Shown: piece by piece, positions 23,025 to 33,938 of the stretch | How positions within the stretch are numbered: the first letter of the stretch is position 1 | How the letters are laid out: every line of letters starts with the position of its first letter | Assembly (NCBI RefSeq): GCF_036320965.1 | Contig: NC_092231.1 | Span: forward strand, 1,539,197 to 1,603,196 | Direction of reading: 5' to 3' | From: Panulirus ornatus | Taxonomy: Eukaryota > Arthropoda > Malacostraca > Decapoda > Palinuridae | DNA length: 64,000 nucleotides | Translations under genes and position numbers: made by a program | Notes under the pieces: generated by a model | What the model was told of the DNA's origin: nothing | What the model saw: the letters and a program-made list of their open reading frames with translations, nothing else | The model's database searches: none

Positions 23025-23185
23025 CCACCTCTCTCCATCAACGGGTGTTCATTTATTGTTATGATAACACCCAGTAACCTGAGGTGACACGCTGACCCTG
23101 ACTGTCCAGCTGAAGCTTCGCTCTTGATTGATTAATTTGTGCCAGTGACCCCCATGATATTTTTGTGCCGCCCATGATCATCCTG

Positions 23186-23245
23186 TGAGCGGTAGCGCAA
23201 AAGAATGACAGGTCACAAAGGGTCTTACTCAGACCCCAGTGGAAT
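23186..23245 (+). repeat. Short interspersed repeat shared with 44.5 kb
   Basis: GAGCGGTAGCGCAAAAGAAT, ACAGGTCACAAAGGGTCTTA, CAGACCCCAGTGG matches the minus strand of 44541-44604. Unknown family; the weaker similarity may extend about 80 bp downstream. Confidence 0.55.
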
Positions 23246-23689
23246 GATATTACATAAGATGTTACAATTCGTATTTCAGTACATACGTTACATAGTTTCA
23301 TATGGTAAGTTTTACCGACTACATGCACAAAGTGGTTACAAAAACTTAAACTTTCTGTTATCTTGTAATTAACAATAAGGTGTGATGACATTTCCTGCCT
23401 CACACCACTATGATGCGACATGAAGGTGCAGGTAAAGGTATCAACCATCATCATCGGTCACCCAACACCATCTGTCTGGAGGCGGCGCTCTGCCAACGAT
23501 TCGGTAATCATCTACATGCCAACCATCTCCACCATCACCTCCTGCCGCGAGAGATCCCTCGTCTCCGAGTTGCAGAGTTCGGCAACACACCCGCACCGAG
23601 CCGTTAGGACCACAGTTCCACCTCAACCATTGTGAAGTTCGTCGTTAATGTGATCAGTGGACTGCCCACACAAGTGTTTGTGTGAAGAC

Positions 23690-24000
23690 TGCGTCATGTA
23701 GCATGTAAATACGTCTTATCCCATAAGACACTAAATCTGTCGCAATTACTTTGTCCTCACACAGTACACCACCACTCGTACACTATAGAAATGTTCTTCC
23801 TCATATCCTTTCTAACAAGATTCTTCTTTGATTTCATATTATGGCCTCTGGTCTTTCTCAGAGCTGTTCATTGTTTAACATCATAAAGCTCAGTCAAAAC
23901 TTCAAGGTCACACCTCAGTCTGTTCTGTTCTATGGTGGGTCAATTTAAGGCCTCTAGCCATTCCCTGTAACTCGGTTCTCTTATACTCCGGGCAGGTCTA
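23690..24000 (-). pseudogene. CR1-like LINE C-terminal relic
   Basis: Minus-strand translation with frameshifts gives RLRCDLE, then TRGHNMKSKKNLVRKDMRKN. This corresponds to the RGH..K...R.D.RK.FF block near the end of CR1-type ORFs. Nucleotide similarity to 52600-52785 (the GGCTAGA...CCCACCATAG... region) shows both derive from one family. Several stops; inactive. Confidence 0.6.
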
Positions 24001-24521
24001 TACTGATTCATGGTGTGTGTGTGTGTGTGTGTCACTGTCTTGCTTCCAGCGGGTTATCTTGATACTGGTGGACTACAACGTTTTCAGTTTGTTTACAATA
24101 TTTCAAAAGATGTTGAGGTCCTACGTCGCCCATCTAAAATGGCCAACTCCAGCGGTGCCAAAGTGTTGTTCCAGCTGTCTCGTGTCACGTGTTATATACT
24201 GTTGGTCGTCGCTGCTGTGGGGAAGAAAGTTTGCACATAGTTTTCCGTGTGGTGTATCAAGTTTAATTCCTGGAACTGCATCAAGTTTCATCCTAAGTTA
24301 AGTCTGGGTTGTGATGTCAAGCAAGGCTGGGGAGGGGGTCCTTGTGGCAGCCACGTACAGTGTGTATTTCTTATGACAGCCACGTGCTGTACGTTTTGCT
24401 TGGCTGGATTGTGGCTAATCATGTCACTGGCTCTGTATATATGTACGTCTGTAACTATATACTGTAGGGGAGAGGGGTATTACACCAGCCTGCCTCTTTC
24501 AGTGTGTTGTTTTCTTTTTGA

Positions 24522-24525
<4 letters not shown>

Positions 24526-24609
<84 letters not shown>

Positions 24610-24620
24610 CACACACACAC
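24526..24620 (+). repeat. (CT)n(CA)n compound microsatellite
   Basis: About 41 CT units and then about 6 CA units. Confidence 0.97.
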
Positions 24621-24954
24621 TAACACCATTTTCTGCTTCTCTTTCTCTGTGTTGGTCAGCTGGGATGAGGAATGAGCTCTTGGTCGCCAACCTTTCTAAG
24701 CCAAGGCTCGACTACCCAACCATCTCAAGGCTGGACCAACATAAGACTGACGACAGCACTGTGAGGATAAGTTTGTATGATCGTTTCCCAAGGTATTATC
24801 AGGGAGTCACCTTAAGGCAGTAGTTAGTTGGGTTTTCTTCATTTGCTGTTCGGTGGTGATTTTGTTTATATTATGTTCTTGAGAAACGCTGTTTTGAATT
24901 CCAGTCATCCTTGGGATGATGGAGATGTGGTGAAGGGATGTTCTGGTGGAGCGG

Positions 24955-25085
24955 TCACAGCCCAGCTGCTGGGTCTGGTCCCCTGACCCTTGTGTGGCGG
25001 GTTCTCAGACCCAGGTGTCCCCAGGACCAGAGTGCTGGGTCCCCTGCACCTTGTGTGACGGGCTGCCAGACCCAGCTGCCACCTG
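24955..25085 (+). repeat. Direct duplication, roughly 60 bp
   Basis: GCTGGGTCTGGTCCCCTGAC...GACCCAGGTGTCC is followed by GCTGGGTCCCCTGCACCTTG...GACCCAGCTGCC. Two diverged copies. Confidence 0.6.
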
Positions 25086-25574
25086 CTCTGGAGCCTTTTT
25101 CTAAGGACATCAGTTTCCTTGCTCCTTCTCTGGCAGTCCTTGGAGACACACTACTAGAACTTCGAGCCAACACCACCAGATCTCAACCCACTTCTGGTGT
25201 CACCTTCCCACTGAGCGTTGCCACTGTAATGAGTTCCCTCCAGCCGCAAGGTGGAATTCCTCTCGTACCGTGTGCAGACTCTTGGCATCCAAGACTGTGG
25301 TAGCCACGGTGAGGCTGATCAGCATGGGCTCCGAGGTACGCCTAGCCTGAAGACGTTGCCCCTCCTGCCTAGCCTGGAAACTACCTGGTAAGTGGCGGCT
25401 GCGTTCACGCCCCACTCACCTACAGTCTCCGGCAGGTCGACCCTACTGAAGTGACTGCCTATCCCACTCATCCTGTAGCCAAGTGGTGCGGGTGGCTGCA
25501 CTCTCATGGTCCGTTAGAATAGCAGTGGGGGAAACATTGCTGAGTGGCCACCAGAGCCAACGTCCTGCGTGGTC

Positions 25575-25700
25575 ACAAACCTGGTAGTCTGCTGGTGACT
25601 GTGTGGTCACGAAAGCCTGGTGGTCTGCTAGTGACTGTGTGGTCACTGCCGACATATCCTGGTAGTCTACTGGTGACCGTGTGATCATGTAACCTGTGTG
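25575..25700 (+). repeat. Degenerate triplicated unit
   Basis: CCTGGTAGTCTGCTGGTGAC and TGTGTGGTCAC recur three times with variable spacing. Confidence 0.6.
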
Positions 25701-26436
25701 GTGTACCTGTGGTAAATCTGGCACCACAGGTTCAAGAAAGAAGTTAGATGGGAGTGACTTGGTTCCACCAACTAAAAATTGATGAAGTTATCAACAGAAC
25801 TCTGGATGAGGTTATGTCTTTGTTCGTGGCTGGTGATGTCCTCGTGCGGGGTTGGTGCTGTTCGTGTACGTGGCTGCTGCTTTCCCTGTACAAGTTGGGA
25901 GGGAAGAGTGTGTACGCTACCCTGAGGATGGGTCTGGTGTACATAGCTTGCTGTACCCTGAAGACAACCAACCCTTGTTCCTCATTTTCCTCCTCCTGTT
26001 CCTAACTAGCTCTTACAACCCCCAGCTTTACTGTTGTTGTTAGGTGTTTGCCTCGTTCGGTCCCTTGGTGTATGACGGCTGTCCTCAGTGACGTTGTCTC
26101 CACTTCGAAGTCCAGACCTTGGTGCAGTGAAGCCGATGATGCCCTGTTGCTGAGGTGGCTTGAGCGCCCATGTCTGCCTTGAGTGTCGCTACAGACGCTG
26201 AGGAGAATTTTAGGGTTTGTCTGTCTCTCTCTCTCACTTACTGTACAGCAAACCCGTAGATATGTCAAAGTTTTCGTCATTAAAGTGACTGGTAACAGGT
26301 GAAGGGCCTGATGATACTATTTGTGTGACTGGTTATCAAGACACTAAATACTGTTTGCCTTAAGTGGTTGGGGAGGTGCATTCTACCCTCCCCTTCTCTG
26401 TATATATATTTATCTATTTTCCCGTCTGTTCAGGTT

Positions 26437-26495
26437 GATGGTGTTCGGGTCTGCCAGTCATGACAGGTATGGTGTCAGACCCGAACACCACCATC
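26437..26495. repeat. Inverted repeat (hairpin)
   Basis: Arm 26437-26453 (GATGGTGTTCGGGTCTG) pairs with 26476-26495, which has 3 extra nt, across a 22-nt loop. Confidence 0.8.
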
Positions 26496-26577
26496 CAGTG
26501 ACACTTGTTTAAAAATGGCTTGTGTGTTACATCTCTTGCTTGTATATCATCTGACTATTCTACGTTTTCTGTCTCAT

Positions 26578-26655
26578 TCTTATATCTCCCCTGACGATAT
26601 GATCATTACATGAAAGTACACTAGGGAACTTATCGTGTTTCGTTTTCCTCGTGTT
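26578..26655 (+). mobile_element. Single-arm fragment of the foldback element
   Basis: TATCTCCCCTGACGATATGA, then CATTACATGAAAGTACAC and GGGAACTTATCGTGTTTC follow the right arm at 4848-4918 with scattered changes. No opposite arm is present. Confidence 0.7.
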
Positions 26656-26671
26656 TTATCAACATATGCTT

Positions 26672-26748
26672 TTCTTTTTTTATTATACATAATTGCTGTT
26701 TCCTGCATCATCGAGTTTGCGCCAGGAAACGGACGAAGAATGGCCCAT

Positions 26749-26750
<2 letters not shown>
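26672..26750 (-). mobile_element. Diverged RTE/SINE tail copy
   Basis: Read on the minus strand: GGGCCATTCTTCGTCCGTTT, then CCTGGCGCAAACTCG, GGAAACAGC, GTATAATAAAAAAA. This follows the RTE tail closely with substitutions and a small change in the CTCGC region. It abuts a (TA)n tract at 26751. Confidence 0.7.

Positions 26751-26809
<59 letters not shown>
26751..26809 (+). repeat. (AT)n microsatellite
   Basis: Separates the two diverged RTE-tail copies. Confidence 0.97.
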
Positions 26810-26810
<1 letters not shown>

Positions 26811-26829
26811 GCAGACATTACATACATAC

Positions 26830-27070
26830 ACATATCCATATTCATGCTTGCTTCATCCATTCCTGTCGCTACCCCGCCCCACAGGAAAACAGCAACGCCA
26901 TCCCCTGCTTCAGCGAGGTAGCGCCAGGAAAACAGACAAAAAGGCCACATTCGTTCACACTCTGTCTCCAGATGTCATGTGTAATGCACCGTAACCACAT
27001 CCAGGACCCACACACTTTTCTTTCCATGGTTTACCCCAGACGCTTCACATGCCCTGGTTCAGTGCAGATG
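26830..27070 (-). mobile_element. Second diverged RTE-tail-like element
   Basis: On + it reads GCGAGGTAGCGCCAGGAAAA at about 26915, then CAGACAAAAAGGCCACA, and ends with the segment CATGGTTTACCCCAGACGCT also found in the RTE 3' UTR (compare 20331). The segment between (TCACACTCTGTCTCC onward) differs from the RTE, so this is either a related LINE subfamily or a SINE that borrowed its tail. Confidence 0.65.
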
Positions 27071-27984
27071 ACTGAGACTCCTCCAGTTTATCAAAGTACT
27101 TCTGAGTAGCTTACAAACATCTGGTAAGTACATTGTATGAACACTATCCACCTCTCCAACGTAATCACTGATATAGTATGTTTTTACGAATCAGTTTGTA
27201 ACACGCAGTGAAGTCTTGCTGAAATACATAAGAACTAAACTTGGCAAACTGTTGTGTTTACGTTTCTCTTTTTTTTTTTTTTTTGATAATAAAAGAACTT
27301 TAGTCTCTGGTCAGTGGCTGCAAGACTTATATGTCTGCTAAGAAAAAAAAAACAAATGCTGACTCTAAGAAAAAGTAAAAACTGGCTTATGACAACAAAT
27401 ATATATTTAGATGGTGAGGCAAGAATGACAGCTTTACTGCGTCATAATGTTCACGTTAAGCCTCACCTCACTAATAATGTTACTATCTATACAATTTTCC
27501 ATTCTGATGTCCACTTTTGACCTCGTGCGACCTCGGAATTCACACCCGTGCTGACCAATCGCTGTGTCAGCTCTCCTACGAGTCTTACTATTGGTTGGTC
27601 CAGGCGCCTGCTTCCCGAGCCGGCAGCCAATCATATCGTTTGACAGTGTTGCTAGTATATTGGTTATGATAATTACTGTTATTATTATTATGTAATAATG
27701 ATAATCAGCATTAATACCATCATTAGTATTTTCGGTAGAACATTAACACTGATACGTTTATTATAGTCATTAATATAACGTTATCACATGTCTTATTAAT
27801 GATCAATGTTCACAATGAAAGATGTCAGTTTCCTTATCTTTTTGAGCTATAAATTTTGATATTCATCACTGATATAATTTCTATGGCCAGTATATTGTTT
27901 TTTCATCAGAATCATCTTTTTGTCCTCTGCTATTATTATTATTATTATTATTGAGTGGTTGTCGTAGTAGCAGCAAAGGTCACA

Positions 27985-28120
27985 GTACGATCATTAGCGA
28001 GGAAGCGTCAGGAGCAAACGAAGAACGACCTCATTGGTTCACAGTCACACTCTGTCTACCACAACATATATTGCACCGAAACCAGAACCCACCAGCCGCA
28101 GCCAAGCCCCAGAGACCGTG
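27985..28120 (-). mobile_element. Old copy of the 26.9-kb element
   Basis: GCGAGGAAGCGTCAGGAGC followed by AACGAAGAACGACC and TCACACTCTGTCT matches 26915-27010 with about one difference in four. No tail or duplication is recognisable, so this is an old relic. Confidence 0.55.
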
Positions 28121-28287
28121 TTGTAGTTGCCCATTATTATTAGTAGTAGTAGTTGTTGTTGTTATATCAAACTACTGCTTTCATTACCACTGCTCCTATG
28201 ATCATTGTTAGCAGTATCAGTGTTATCATTAACAGCAGTATTTTAGCGGGTGAAGGAATGTTTTAAATTCTCTTATTATGGTAATTC

Positions 28288-28290
<3 letters not shown>

Positions 28291-28348
<58 letters not shown>
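28291..28348 (+). repeat. (AG)29 microsatellite
   Basis: Uninterrupted polypurine tract. Confidence 0.97.
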
Positions 28349-28349
<1 letters not shown>

Positions 28350-28350
<1 letters not shown>

Positions 28351-29390
28351 GGGAACATAAGTGGTGTAGCTCGGACGAGCTGTTGCAAGTAGCGTTGGAT
28401 CAGGTAATCAATGGTGAGCTGAGGTTAAGGCAAGATGTAGCCAGATTTTCCTGTGATGCTGGTGCAGGAGACGCGGCGAAATACATGCAGGAGTTGAGGC
28501 TAATTTCACACAGGCGTCGCTGACTGGGTCTGGGGAGAGGTGGCGGGCTAAGGTCCCGAAGCTGTGCAGCAAGGTACGATATATTGCCGAGGGCTCGTGG
28601 CTTTACTGCAGGTGCGGCTGAAGAAGCAGTTTGATGACGGTTCTCTAGTTCAGGAGAAATAGGACGGTTCCCCGGGTTTGTGCTGGTGATGCAAGGGGAC
28701 AGGTGTAACCGAGGTCCTGTAGGAACTGCTGTAGAAGACGGGCGTTGGCTGTGTCGCACAGGGCACGTATCAATGGAGTTAAGAGTTGCCTGGGGCTACT
28801 GAAAGAGGGAGACGTGGTGAGGTCTGCTGGAGAGAGAGTCGTATGGCAGAGACTCGCTCAGGCGCCAGGCTGGCGGTCTGAGGCAAGTAGACTGCTTGAG
28901 TGACTGACTGTTTAACTGAATCAAGCGGATGGTACAGGGTTATTTAAGAGCCGATCGTGTAACACACGCCTGTGAGATTTAATGGTGTAGGCGTAACGGG
29001 CAAGTCATTACGGTGGGACGTGGAAGATTACAGAGGACTGTTGATTGGCGGGAGTCTAGACGTGGGTGGACCCCTTGAAACTAAGGGGGTCATCTCACTG
29101 CCCTATGACCTGAGTTGTTAGCCACGTTTAGATATATTCATACGTCCCTTTCAGATACCCCTGTAACCGCTTGGGTCGAGACGGGTCACAAGATTAACGT
29201 CAGGACTCTGTCAAAAGGATTTTGCAAGACTTTTGTGTATTGTCACTCGGCCACAACGCTACAGTATTGCTACTACTATAATAAGTGTAGTCATATTTCC
29301 ATATTACTCTTGGTTTCATGACGGTATATGGTGGTAAGACGTATGAACAGATCCAAGTGAGGTGCCACACTGACCCCAGTATAGGGCTTT
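28350..29390 (+). other. No gene seen
   Basis: GC-moderate sequence with short frames on both strands (81 + and 119 -) that overlap and lack domains. Confidence 0.45.
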
Positions 29391-29394
29391 CCCA

Positions 29395-29787
29395 TCCTTA
29401 AACACGAAAGTATGATCCTTGAAGACGGACGGTACAATCCCTGAGCACGACGGTGAGATTATAGGACACGATCCTTAGTTACGAAAGGGCGAAGTCTGAC
29501 CACGACAACACAATCCCTTTGTGTACGACAGTACGGTACTTGAGCACGATGGAACTACCCTGAAGCACGACGGTACGACCCTTCTGGGAGGACTGTACAA
29601 CCTCAGGTCAAAGGTCACGCCGTCAATACCCAAGAGTTGCCCCGTCCACCCTACTTTAGGTGGCACCGTCGTGCTCAACGGATGTTCCAGTGCTCAAGCG
29701 TACCGTCTTTGCTCATGAATCGTACCATAGTGCTCGAGGATCGTACCGTCGTGCCCACGCATAGGATCGTCGTGCTTAAGAGGTTAG
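29395..29787. mobile_element. Palindromic MITE copy, expanded
   Basis: The longest copy, about 390 bp. It has about eight drifted GAGCACGACGGTACGACCCT units on the left, then a CAGGTCAAAGGTCA stretch, and inverted GTACCGTCGTGCTC units ending CGTGCTTAAGAGGTTA. A perfect DR1 sits at 29605-29617. Confidence 0.65.
29605..29617 (+). promoter_or_regulatory. DR1-type nuclear receptor motif inside a MITE
   Basis: AGGTCAAAGGTCA is two perfect half-sites with one spacer base, the RXR/USP/HNF4 class site. It arises from the palindromic element's centre. Binding is not shown. Confidence 0.3.
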
Positions 29788-29789
29788 GT

Positions 29790-31660
29790 AAGAATGCTTA
29801 AGAAAATCCCTAGAAGAGGGATATGCTTTAGATGAAATCATTAAACCTGGAATTTAGGAAACAAATTAGTTACAATGGCCGCAAGGGTGTACACCAGACG
29901 TAAGAATTAAGAGCCCCATAAAATAATGTAGTAGAGATAAATATGCAGGTTGAAGGTTGGGCATGACAGGAGGAGACGTTGGTTGGGGGAGGGGGAACGG
30001 TTGGCTCGCCTCCCTCCCAAACCCCTACCTTCCCGGCCCCCGCCGCCCTGGTCTCGGGGCGTGGCAACCGGCTCACCGCCCTGACAGTTCTCTCTCACGT
30101 GCTATGGCAATTGCCTGGTCTGGCAGCAGCAGCAACATGGGAGGCTCGGTGATCATATGCCCCTATGCTTACTCTAACAAAACCCAGGTCAAGTATGTTG
30201 AAGCCATACTTCATTAGGTCACTTTTAATAGCAGGATTCCAAATCAAAGATTATACCGTTCACATTAGAGGCGAGCTCAAGAGTAAGGATATTATGTCAG
30301 TTTAGAAGCCTATAATTTCACAGTCATTCTCTATAAAAAGCAGATGCAGTGACAAAAAAGTTTTACGTAGAATTAAGTTCAAACTGTCCACGACTGGAAT
30401 TATCTACTCTGAATTCCATCCAGTTAGTTGTCACAGGAACTGGAAGCAGCAGCAGCAACTACCGTAATAAATCTTTCCATTAAAGTTTATGTTCAAACCG
30501 TTAACAGGAGCGCTGGTCAAGAATGTGCTAGAAGCGACACAAGTGGTGATAAGTCCGTTGACCAACATCTGGCAACGCTGCCGACGATGACGTCACATAT
30601 CCTGCTCTCACACAGCGCCTTATCTACCGTTGCTCTTATCTACTGCTCCAGCGGCCGTCTCCTCCCTCCTGCTGCTGCTGTTCGCTGCTGCTCCTCTCCT
30701 GTGCCTAATGCAGATGTATGATACAGAGGCTTACGTGTGTGGGTGTGCAGGAGAATGAGTAATTACAAAGAATACACATAAAAAATGAAAACGCACATAG
30801 ATACACTCCATGTAAATTAAGAACAGAGAAAGATAGAAAGGTGAGAGATAGAGGAAGAGGTGGGAGAGAGAAAAGTGGAAAGAGAAAGAGAATATTATAT
30901 ATTTGTTTATCATAAGTCTACTGGTCAAAATGCACATGAGATAAAGTACCATAATTGCAGATGTTGTGCCAAGAAAAAATTCACTAAGTGCATTACTTGC
31001 CCTAACGGGCGGAAGGATACTGAAGGCAATTCAGAATCCATATGGAACCTAATCGGTACTTTTATCGAGTAGAGAACCAGTCACAAAAACTTGAACTCTT
31101 AGATGATAACAAAATTTATGACTTCACTGTAATTGTCAGTTCATTTAATGATCAGTATTTAAGAGTCGTTTGCACCCTAGATGAACATATATGGTTCAAT
31201 GAAAGCTTTGATGTGTGTATACCGCAGCCACCCTGATAGCCCCGTTTTCTTTTCTCCTACAGCAATTAAAGAAGGCATCATAAAATCCCACTGTAGTGTG
31301 TGACCACGTCTCGCTCCACCCTCTCATGAAGGGAGGAGACTGGTGCCTCCCTCACTTATCCACCTCCGTCACATTTTCATAAATACTGTGAATTCTTTGA
31401 GAGTATGAAGATTGCCAAGAGAAATCCTATATACATATGTAAAATAGTTATGTCTTGCCAGTCACCAACTATCGATCCACATTCACCTTTCCTTTAAGAT
31501 TCTCTGAGGTTGTAGCATAGTGACAACTCTGGCAGTAGTTTTAAGAGTCGCTTTCCTCCCGAATACCATCGGTATGTGTTAGAAGGGTGGGTGGCTGGGG
31601 GAAAAACTGTATTGCATAGCTTCACTGACGTGTATGAAACATAAAACGAGTGGTAAATCA
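29790..31660 (+). other. No gene seen; possible upstream region of myosin
   Basis: Two adjacent + frames (30860-31072 and 31042-31236) are compositionally protein-like (for example NCRCCAKKKFTKCITC) but match nothing I know; an old transposon is possible. 30560-30720 is relatively GC-rich. Confidence 0.4.
30588..30595. promoter_or_regulatory. CRE-type palindrome upstream of myosin
   Basis: TGACGTCA, the full ATF/CREB site, in a moderately GC-rich stretch about 3 kb upstream of the myosin ATG. Functional use is conjecture; five other copies occur in the window. Confidence 0.25.
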
Positions 31661-31668
31661 TCCTTACT

Positions 31669-31925
31669 ATCCCTGGATCTTACACAAGCATCTGAAATCG
31701 TTAACCAGAATGTACTTATGTTTCAGTACTTTGACATTAGAGAGGAATCCATCGAGGCGCATTGGCAGCTGCTTTAGAAATAGAAGGGAACATTTCGTTT
31801 TGGTAATGTGACGTCAGACGGGTGGAGTACCTCAGGGGATGAATACTACCCTCCTTGTTTTACGCTTGTGTAGTGAATGACTGGCCCTTCCACGACACAT
31901 GTCTCCTACCCGATGACACAACCGT
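31669..31925 (+). pseudogene. Decayed LINE reverse transcriptase fragment
   Basis: One frame reads SLDLTQASEIVNQNVLM, equivalent to RT motif A (FLDLSKAFDxVxHxxLL). Another frame at about 31822 gives GVPQG (motif B), and a third at about 31900 gives LLPDDTTV in place of YADDT (motif C). Correct order and spacing over three frames with stops show an old non-LTR RT, CR1/Jockey-like. Confidence 0.65.
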
Positions 31926-31959
31926 CTGACTCAGATTTTGTCTCTGGACTTGATCACCT

Positions 31960-33553
31960 AATTACTCAGGACACAGAAGGACACATTCCATTTTAGTTAC
32001 ACGTTAGATCAAGTTTTTGTCCAAGAATTTTTAAGTTTCAGTCAAGTGATTGATTCGGCTTGGTATAGAATATTATGCAATGTCCAGGAAAGTCATACAG
32101 CCTTTAGACTGCCTAGAGATTTTTTCTATATAAACACATTACATGATAATCTATAGCAAGGCTGTGGTTTGACTTGCTGTACATACCAGACGTAAAGTGT
32201 GACCAACGCCAGATTTTTAGGCTTGGACATAAACGAGTCGTCATATTGAGACACATACACCGAGAATGTCTGGCACGAAGTAGCAAAATCCATATATGAT
32301 TTAAATGCTTTTATACATGACACGATCTTGTTTCCAGTTGTGTTAATGCAAGGCCACCTCGCACGAATTGAAGGGTCTGTGTGGTTTGTGTATCTATATA
32401 CCTCTATATACCTCACAGAGCATGCGAACGCGACAAAGTTGCACTTGATTACTCGGTAAGATTGTGTATACAGATTTTTATAAAAGGCACAGAAATTTAA
32501 AGGACCTTAGAAGAGTTCAGGGCATGATATCTGCATCAACAGATTATCTGTATGTTGTATTGTTTTGAGAGAGAGAGTGTGTGTGTCTATTGCTTTTGGC
32601 AAGATGAATAGTAACATCTTATTCATACATCGTTTTTAACGCTGCAATCATTACCCTTGACGCTATCATCAGATTTATTCGATTGCCTTAATGTAATGCA
32701 ATCTACAAGTAAGTTTACCCTGAAGGCTCCGTTGTCAACACTTATGTACTAAAACCTTCATGTTTAACCTTAGATAAAGCTCAGGTTTGATAATAGAGAC
32801 ACCTGTATTTCTGGAACTATATTACATGCAATATAACTACACGGAATTTACGATGTATCCTGCTGTATAATTTTCATGCCTGACACCAATTTGACTTGGG
32901 CCGCATCTGTGTGTCCTCTACGTGTTTTCTGCAACATAAGAACTTTTTTGTTGATCCTATCCATTTTAGTACGTTCACAGTAGCAGATTATGACCCTGTG
33001 ATGGCAGAAAATAAGTTACCTATCAGTACTATATGAGATATATAGAAAAAACAATGCAATAATTATGAACAACTGTACTCGGGTTGGGTCTCAGATGTGT
33101 AGCCGACAAAAGGTATTTCCCCACGTGTCGGTGAAAGCAGCGCGAAATTTTTAAAGCTATTTATTTTCGCGTTAAGCTATTAGTAGCAAGAATACTGTAT
33201 AAAGTTTTGTCATTTTACAAAGATAAGCATTTGATAGTCACAAGCCGAGTAATTGTCGAATATATTAAGCTGTTTGGTGACTATGATCACATGCCGGTAA
33301 CTGAGAGGTTGCTCAAGTTGGGAAACGAGCCAGCGAGGAGCCCCACGTAGCTCCCCTGCTCAGTCTGCTCCCAAACTCAGGCGGGTACAGGTGTGCGCCT
33401 CTTCGCTACACGCTGCCTGTCATTTCTTACTAAGTTGCTATGGATTGTAGATGTTGATGACGGTAACAGTTACCTTAGTGCAACACCGAATAGGTACAGT
33501 GTAAAAAGAACTATTTCAAGCGTGTAGTATCACTTCTTTCTACCGTTTATTAG
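31960..33553 (+). other. Upstream flank or 5' UTR intron of myosin
   Basis: No convincing exon or TATA-based promoter could be placed. 33300-33420 is GC-richer and could hold a non-coding exon ending at GGCGG|GTACAG, which is weak. Confidence 0.35.
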
Positions 33554-33584
33554 CATTTTACCCGCCCCACGACGCTGAGGCAAG
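33554..33584 (+). other. Probable 5' UTR part of the myosin exon with upstream acceptor
   Basis: A pyrimidine-rich tract ending in TTATTAG at 33553 lies 31 nt before the myosin ATG and would serve as a splice acceptor. Animal non-muscle myosin genes often begin with a non-coding exon, so the coding exon may start here. I could not place the upstream exon or the transcription start. If this AG is not used, the 5' UTR simply extends further upstream. Confidence 0.45.
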
Positions 33585-33929
33585 ATGGCGGACTTTGACG
33601 TGAACGATCCTGAGCTCAAGTACTTGGTGGTATCGCGGGATACATTTGAAGATCCTGCTTCTCAGGCGGAGTGGACACAGAAGAGGCTGGTATGGATCCC
33701 CCACGGAGAGCATGGGTTCGTGGCAGCCGGTATCAAGGGAGAGGTTGGGGACGAAGTCGAAGTCGAGATCGCCGACACGGGCAAGCGTGTCCGTGTGGCC
33801 AAAGATGATATTCAGAAGATGAATCCTCCAAAATTCAACAAGGTGGAGGATATGGCCGAACTCACCTGTCTTAACGAAGCCTCGGTTCTGCACAACCTCA
33901 AGGAGCGGTACTACTCCGGTCTCATTTAC
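33585..33929 (+). CDS. zip: Non-muscle myosin II heavy chain, first coding exon
   Basis: This exon encodes the first 115 residues of non-muscle myosin II heavy chain, the actin-based motor of cytokinesis and cortical contractility. Directly visible: an ATG in good context (AAG before, G after) and an N-terminal SH3-like region from about residue 30 to 77. The segment from about residue 79 to 115 contains [24 protein letters not shown] and [11 protein letters not shown], a near-diagnostic signature of the non-muscle/smooth-muscle class; striated muscle myosins differ here (for example EDMSNLT). The frame stays open 345 nt to TTAC|GTAAGT, a canonical donor at 33930, leaving phase 0. Translation beyond this is intronic and meets a stop at about 34050. 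The rest of the motor (P-loop, switch regions) and the rod are absent, so the gene continues beyond the window. The opposite-strand ORF here is a shadow. Confidence 0.95.
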
Positions 33930-33938
33930 GTAAGTATG
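33930..33938 (+). other. Splice donor of myosin exon 1
   Basis: GTAAGTATG follows codon 115 exactly where homology to myosin stops. It matches the metazoan donor consensus at six of six core positions. The intron is phase 0. Confidence 0.9.

Larger units (their letters stand above)
20151..23045 (-). mobile_element. RTE-type non-LTR retrotransposon, 5'-truncated, well preserved
   Basis: On the minus strand the element runs from a truncated 5' end at about 23045, through a long ORF, to a 3' UTR and poly(A) tail (poly-T at 20151-20190 on +). TGTTCATTT occurs at both borders (20142-20150 and 23046-23054) and reads as a 9-bp target-site duplication. The ORF has no internal stop and the duplication is perfect, so the insertion looks recent. 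Upstream of 23024 the frame continues for about 8 codons that look element-like (GERWV) and then meets a stop in flanking DNA; the N-terminal half of the endonuclease is lost. Confidence 0.9.
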
